From JAFGDI01 sp963667715 (GTDB lineage Bacteria; Planctomycetota; Phycisphaerae; Sedimentisphaerales; SM23-30), in the NCBI GenBank assembly GCA_963667715.1, contig OY763926.1:3534001-3598000 (forward strand): DNA of 64,000 nucleotides. The letters run 5' to 3'. The stretch's first letter is position 1. Each line of letters opens with the position of its first letter. The notes beneath the pieces were generated by a model. The model ran no database searches. It was not told the origin of the DNA and saw only the letters and a program-made list of their open reading frames with translations. The position numbers and the translations under genes were made by a program. Below are positions 60,507 through 64,000 of the stretch, piece by piece.

Positions 60507-61673
60507 TCAGTGATTATCCCTTGTTTCATTATTACACAACTGACCGCAAGCGGCCTTAATACTCTCTCCCCGCTTAAAGCGAATCGTCGTCTCGATACCA
60601 GCCTGCATAAGCTCATTACAAAAATGATCAATTCTATCTCGACCTGATGCCTCAAAACTGCATAGCTCATGACTATTGAACTCGATCAGGTTCACACTGC
60701 TCTGCACTTTAGAATTCGTCAACAGTTCTACCAGCACCTCGCAATCGGCATCGCTATCATTCACCCCTTTGATCATACAATACTCCATGAGCACCCTTTT
60801 ACCCACCTTCTCATAATAATACTCCAGGGCACCAAACAGCTCAGCCAGAGAATGCTTTCTGGCTGATGCCATTATCCCGCCACGCTGCTTATCTGATCCG
60901 CTATGCAGAGACACCGCCAGATTCGCCGCTATACCATCGTCAGCCATCTGCCTTATCTCACCCGGCAACCCGCAAGTCGAAACCGTCAACCTGCCCGGCG
61001 GAATATACTTACCTGCATAATGAGCCAGATTAGCTACCGACGCCGATACCGCCTCAAAATTATCGAACGGCTCTCCCATCCCCATATACACAACATTATC
61101 CACACTCCCATGCTCACGCCAGAGAAAGTACAACTGCTCAACTATCTCACCTGCTGTCAGACTCCTGACAAACTCCAGCCGCGACGTCGCACAAAATACA
61201 CAACCCATCCGACAACCGATCTGGCTCGACAGACATGCCGTAGTACGATTCTTCAGGAACATCATTACCGTTTCAAAACAATAGCCATCTGACGTCTTAA
61301 ATCGATACTTTATCGTGCCGTCAGGGTCCTCTAGACGCTCATCAAGTGCTATATTGGAGATATAATAACCATCAATGCTTAACTGCTCGAGAATTTCAGA
61401 TTCAAGTATATTTCTCAGATCAGAGATATCCGCGATAAAATCCTTGTGCAAACTCTCAAACACCGCACGCACCAATCCCCCTTTGCGGTGCACAAGCTTA
61501 TAATGCAACTCATCATCCAACCAGTTATCTTGCTTAACCGGACGCCCTAAACTCACTTTAGCCCTTTGCCGGGCCTCTTTTAGCACAACATTCAGCTCAT
61601 CAATGATAAGCGAACGTAAATCCTTATTACTTCTCTGATCTGTTTCCATGCCGGCATTATAACAGACCTTCAC
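60507..61673 (-). CDS. rlmN: RlmN, rRNA/tRNA adenine C2 methyltransferase (radical SAM)
   Basis: RlmN methylates A2503 of 23S rRNA and A37 of some tRNAs at C2 and affects translational fidelity. The radical-SAM motif is G-C-R-M-G-C-V-F-C (Cys in C-x3-C-x2-C). Other marks are R-T-A-C-L-S-S-Q-I-G, G-M-G-E-P-F-D-N, L-A-V-S-L-H-S and the C-terminal Cys region A-A-C-G-Q-L-C needed for the methyl-carrier thioester. Start: a GTG at 61673 (3 bp after the rhaM stop) or an ATG at 61649; neither has a good site. It is in an operon with rhaM and the esterase, an unusual place for a housekeeping RNA methylase. Confidence 0.94.
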   Translation of the reverse strand: MKVCYNAGMETDQRSNKDLRSLIIDELNVVLKEARQRAKVSLGRPVKQDNWLDDELHYKLVHRKGGLVRAVFESLHKDFIADISDLRNILESEILEQLSIDGYYISNIALDERLEDPDGTIKYRFKTSDGYCFETVMMFLKNRTTACLSSQIGCRMGCVFCATSRLEFVRSLTAGEIVEQLYFLWREHGSVDNVVYMGMGEPFDNFEAVSASVANLAHYAGKYIPPGRLTVSTCGLPGEIRQMADDGIAANLAVSLHSGSDKQRGGIMASARKHSLAELFGALEYYYEKVGKRVLMEYCMIKGVNDSDADCEVLVELLTNSKVQSSVNLIEFNSHELCSFEASGRDRIDHFCNELMQAGIETTIRFKRGESIKAACGQLCNNETRDNH

Positions 61674-61676
61674 TGG

Positions 61677-61991
61677 TCAGTCCATATGGAATACTTCCAC
61701 CAAAGCCTGCTCAACCGGCGAATTATCTGGGTTTGTCTCCATAATATCAGCCATAAATGCCCACCATTTCTTCATTATCGCCTTCTCCGGCAAAGAATCG
61801 ATACTATTTTCATCTGTCAATTTTAATGTAGCAAATAATGTATCGCTGCTTTCATCCAGAAAAATACTGTAATCGCTTATACCGGCATAGGCCAGCTCAC
61901 TCTCAAGCTCCGGCCAAATCTCATCATGACGCTTCTCATACTCCTGCCTGCAGCCGGGATTAAGTTTCATCACAAATGCTCTTCGCTTCAT
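61677..61991 (-). CDS. rhaM: L-rhamnose mutarotase
   Basis: RhaM interconverts alpha- and beta-L-rhamnopyranose, supplying the form used by the isomerase. 104 residues with the complete family signature: R-A-F-V-M-K-L-N-P-G (about 4-13), Y-E-K-R-H-D-E-I-W-P-E-L (about 18-29), S-D-Y-S-I-F-L-D, and W-W-A-F-M-A-D-I-M-E (about 76-85) with N-P-D-N. It fits the upstream rhamnogalacturonan esterase, since rhamnose is the side product of breaking that polymer. Confidence 0.95.
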   Translation of the reverse strand: MKRRAFVMKLNPGCRQEYEKRHDEIWPELESELAYAGISDYSIFLDESSDTLFATLKLTDENSIDSLPEKAIMKKWWAFMADIMETNPDNSPVEQALVEVFHMD

Positions 61992-62023
61992 AGCTTACTC
62001 CTTATACTAAAAACAACAATAAC

Positions 62024-62836
62024 TCAGTTTGTACTGTCCTTCAGATAGTTTTTCAGCTCACACTTTTCCAGCAACCTTATACCCTCAACCACAGACTCAG
62101 CATTTACCACTGCTCCGGCAACTGTCGTATGAGTATGGTCCTTGAGAAAAAACTCTTTACCAATATACTCACTGCCAAGCTGCTCATATTTCAATGCAGA
62201 AATATTATTGAGATCGATAAAAGCACCGCCACAGCTCTCTACCGATTGCCTGGCCCACAGACCATAATCTTTATCATTCCTCAATACCAGACTATTATCA
62301 CTATTCCACATATTTCGCGGCACCGGCGAACATACAATTGGCACAGCCCCCTTCGCCAGAGTATCATTGATATACTTCCTCATATAACCGCCATAGGTCA
62401 AGACCACTTCTTCCTCGCCGCTATTCTCCAAAACTACGCTCTGGCTCTCTGGACCGATACCTTTTATCGATGCTCTCGCCTTACCTGACGCTATCGGCCC
62501 GCCATCATTATGACCAAACTGGATCAGTACATAGTCACCCGGATGGATCATCTCAAGTACATCATTCCAAAGCCCCTCTCTCTGAAATGTCCGACTGCTG
62601 CGACCGCCTCTGGCTTTATTGACCACATCTATCTTATCCAGATCAAAGTAGACACCGAGAACATTCCCCCAGCCTCGCAACTCGCCATTGGTATTATTTA
62701 CCGTAGAATCCCCGACAATATACAATACCGGCTTTACCTCTGCCTTGCATTGCATATACTTACACTGGCCCTTATCACCAGGACACTGACAACCACAAAT
62801 GAAAATGGTAATTAAAAATAAGAATAACAGCCTCAT
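62024..62836 (-). CDS. Rhamnogalacturonan acetylesterase (CE12, SGNH fold), lipoprotein
   Basis: The enzyme removes acetyl groups from rhamnogalacturonan I. It has 270 residues from the ATG at 62836, chosen because GGAGG stands upstream and the first 20 residues then form a lipoprotein signal ending in F-I-C-G-C; the longer frame starts at TTG. The SGNH blocks are I-V-G-D-S-T (Ser nucleophile), V-V-N-K-A-R-G-G-R-S-S (Gly), Q-F-G-H-N-D-G (Asn) and K-D-H-T-H-T (Asp/His). The first gene of an operon with rhaM and rlmN, it points to pectin use. It is probably exposed at the outer surface. Confidence 0.92.
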   Translation of the reverse strand: MRLLFLFLITIFICGCQCPGDKGQCKYMQCKAEVKPVLYIVGDSTVNNTNGELRGWGNVLGVYFDLDKIDVVNKARGGRSSRTFQREGLWNDVLEMIHPGDYVLIQFGHNDGGPIASGKARASIKGIGPESQSVVLENSGEEEVVLTYGGYMRKYINDTLAKGAVPIVCSPVPRNMWNSDNSLVLRNDKDYGLWARQSVESCGGAFIDLNNISALKYEQLGSEYIGKEFFLKDHTHTTVAGAVVNAESVVEGIRLLEKCELKNYLKDSTN

Positions 62837-63140
62837 AGCCAACAAACCTCCAAAATGTTTCCTATTAGCATTCAATATAGTACAATTAGCAATTCTAATG
62901 CTTTAGCACTACACTGTAAACCAGAAAAGCAAACACTTTTGCAATAAGAGGTTATAACACCAAAAGTAAAAACAAAACCGCCAAAACCCGTAGCAACAAC
63001 ATTACTATTGTCTATTATTACTCAAACTGACCAAATGCTTCGGTCTGTATATTGTAATCCACTATCAACAAAGGACTTGATAATTGGTAATTAATTGTTA
63101 GTTTTTGTAGTCATTCTATTCAACTAATTGCTAATTTCTA

Positions 63141-63158
63141 TCCCGATACACATCGGGA
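63141..63158. repeat. Mini-hairpin TCCCGAT...ATCGGGA
   Basis: A 7-bp perfect stem with a 4-base loop. The same CCCGA...TCGGG type with a C-A-T loop side is inside MITE copy 1 (21852-21869), so these small hairpins travel separately from the larger elements. Confidence 0.5.
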
Positions 63159-63168
63159 CTAAATCCTA

Positions 63169-63184
63169 TCAAACTGACCATCAG
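63169..63184. repeat. TCAAACTGACCATCAG repeat, copy 2
   Basis: Exact copy of 30407-30422. Here the following TCAGTTT improves the hairpin (AAACTGA with TCAGTTT). It lies 20 bp beyond the stop of the GT39-like gene. Confidence 0.5.
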
Positions 63185-63204
63185 TCAGTTTGAATTATCA
63201 TTGT

Positions 63205-64000
63205 CTAATAGTGGTCTGGCCTGGCTATCTCCCAGCCTTTGAAATTATAACATTTACATAATGCATATTTTTTCAATGGCCGACCGTAAAGGTCTTTCGA
63301 TTCAAACTTAACCACTTCTACCTTTTCAAATGCATCATACAGACTATCTCTTATACCACCTCGTGGTACAAAAACAGCATCCTCGCCAATACGCCCCTCA
63401 AAACCCGGCCAGATATCATACTGACTCATACGATTGCCAAGATTAGCACAATATACTATTGGGTTACCTTCGCAATAAAAAGCCAGCTCTGCCGTTGTCA
63501 TATAATAATCCGATATTATAAATGGTTCATCCATCTCACCGGAAATACGGTCAACTTCCGCTGACAACTGACGCCAGCCCACCAGCTTACTGGTAGGGTT
63601 ATACCCCGCTGGCCATGGGATAAGCGACACCACAAATGGAACATGGATGATTATAAATGCAACTGCCGGTATGCTAAGAGCTGCCCGCGACCAGTCTTTT
63701 TGCTTTTGCGACATCTGCCAATAACCAGTATCAAAATAATCAGCAAGCGGCAATACTCCCGCCAGCCAAGCTGTTGCAACCCAGTTAGGCTGGATCTTAC
63801 CCTGACAGCTCTTGATCAGAAATGCCGCCAATATCGGAACTGTAAAACAAAAGCTGAAAAAGTACTTCTTCCTATTCCGCAACAACAGCAATAGAATCAA
63901 TACCGCAGCTACTGGCGTTATTATCAATAACTGACCACCAACATATTGCATCAAATAATCCGGCCTGAAAATCCAACCTGCCGCTACATTGGTATGACCC
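63205..64000 (-). CDS. GT39/ArnT-like membrane glycosyltransferase (C-terminal part)
   Basis: The gene is cut by the window's right edge, and its 5' part is missing: the frame stays open from 63954 to the last base, adding V-A-A-G-W-I-F-R-P-D-Y-L in front of the first Met. About 265 residues are visible. There are several membrane helices (about 25-45, 48-65, 75-90, 110-130 of the visible part) and the segment F-L-I-K-S-C-Q-G-K-I-Q-P-N-W-V-A-T-A-W-L, which resembles the polyprenol-phosphate-dependent PMT/ArnT family (K-x-x-P-N-W). The C-terminal part has a periplasmic domain ending in I-A-R-P-D-H-Y. It transfers a sugar from a lipid carrier; the acceptor is unknown. Confidence 0.75.
   Translation of the reverse strand, partial: GHTNVAAGWIFRPDYLMQYVGGQLLIITPVAAVLILLLLLRNRKKYFFSFCFTVPILAAFLIKSCQGKIQPNWVATAWLAGVLPLADYFDTGYWQMSQKQKDWSRAALSIPAVAFIIIHVPFVVSLIPWPAGYNPTSKLVGWRQLSAEVDRISGEMDEPFIISDYYMTTAELAFYCEGNPIVYCANLGNRMSQYDIWPGFEGRIGEDAVFVPRGGIRDSLYDAFEKVEVVKFESKDLYGRPLKKYALCKCYNFKGWEIARPDHY

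Larger units (their letters stand above)
62837..63204. other. Gap between the esterase and GT39-like genes
   Basis: 368 bp, no gene. It carries the TCAAACTGACCATCAG repeat and a shorter TCAAACTGACCA match (63022-63033), a TCCCGAT-ACAC-ATCGGGA hairpin, and AT-rich arms of about 20 bp (63080-63101 and 63121-63139) that are imperfect inverted repeats of each other. It looks like another accumulation of repeat elements. Confidence 0.55.

Noticed and set aside
1..64000. tRNA, rRNA or CRISPR in the longer intergenic regions
   Set aside because: Reading gaps over 300 bp I saw no cloverleaf with a CCA/GTTCGA-like arm, no rRNA-like conserved block and no regularly spaced direct repeat.

Overview
The window looks like a piece of chromosome from a planctomycete, most likely of the Phycisphaerae. 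This is an inference. It rests on a secreted metalloprotease with an LEPR-type surface-protein leader, an exosortase/EpsI polysaccharide operon, a prepilin-type protein with a late F-A-D-G-H motif, and a gene mix of flagella, type IV pilus ATPases and plant-polysaccharide hydrolases. Base composition is moderately AT-rich and fairly even. I see no rRNA, tRNA, CRISPR array, prophage or large genomic island. The only transposase is one small IS200-like gene, but there are several families of short intergenic repeats.

Layout. 1-2800: biotin genes on the minus strand (bioB, bioF, start of bioG), with a hairpin repeat in each gap. 2999-5520: ychF and dprA. 5748-8795: a large sensor histidine kinase with two periplasmic-binding-like sensor modules. 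8861-13776: a minus-strand run hisF, pilT-like, a degenerate GspE/PilB-like membrane protein, and a CvpA-like protein. 14317-20514: an oversized fliD behind sigma-28-like promoters, a D-2-hydroxyacid dehydrogenase, a small membrane protein, and a tRNA-queuosine mannosyltransferase homologue. 20568-26333: IS200-like transposase, folE, a SUI1/YciH factor, a GH97 glycosidase, an unknown protein, and a DtxR-Fur-FeoA fusion regulator. 26862-37128: the metalloprotease, a DinG-like helicase, rnc, a NifA-like activator and rpsA. 37406-38988: an XRE-cupin regulator with operator-like palindromes, and tcdA.

39281-49848 is a five-gene minus-strand operon: Wza-like lipoprotein, exosortase, EpsI-like protein, a 1660-residue TPR protein, and a Wzc-like co-polymerase/tyrosine kinase. 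It ends in a clear terminator and should make and export an exopolysaccharide. 50244-53997 holds a PglD-like acetyltransferase, an unaccompanied OppC-type permease, an unaccompanied corrinoid protein and a pseudopilin. 54637-60444 is a second glycan-export operon (Wzm, Wzt, a sulfatase-like protein, a GT4 glycosyltransferase, a phosphodiesterase-like protein). 60507-62836 is a small pectin/rhamnose operon (CE12 esterase, rhaM) that also carries rlmN. The window closes inside a GT39-like membrane glycosyltransferase.

The observations I rate highest are the DtxR-Fur-FeoA triple fusion, the GspE-like membrane protein that has lost its Walker A lysine and Walker B glutamate beside an intact PilT, a MITE-like element in two copies with inverted ends and 4-bp target duplications, and the exosortase operon with its giant TPR protein.
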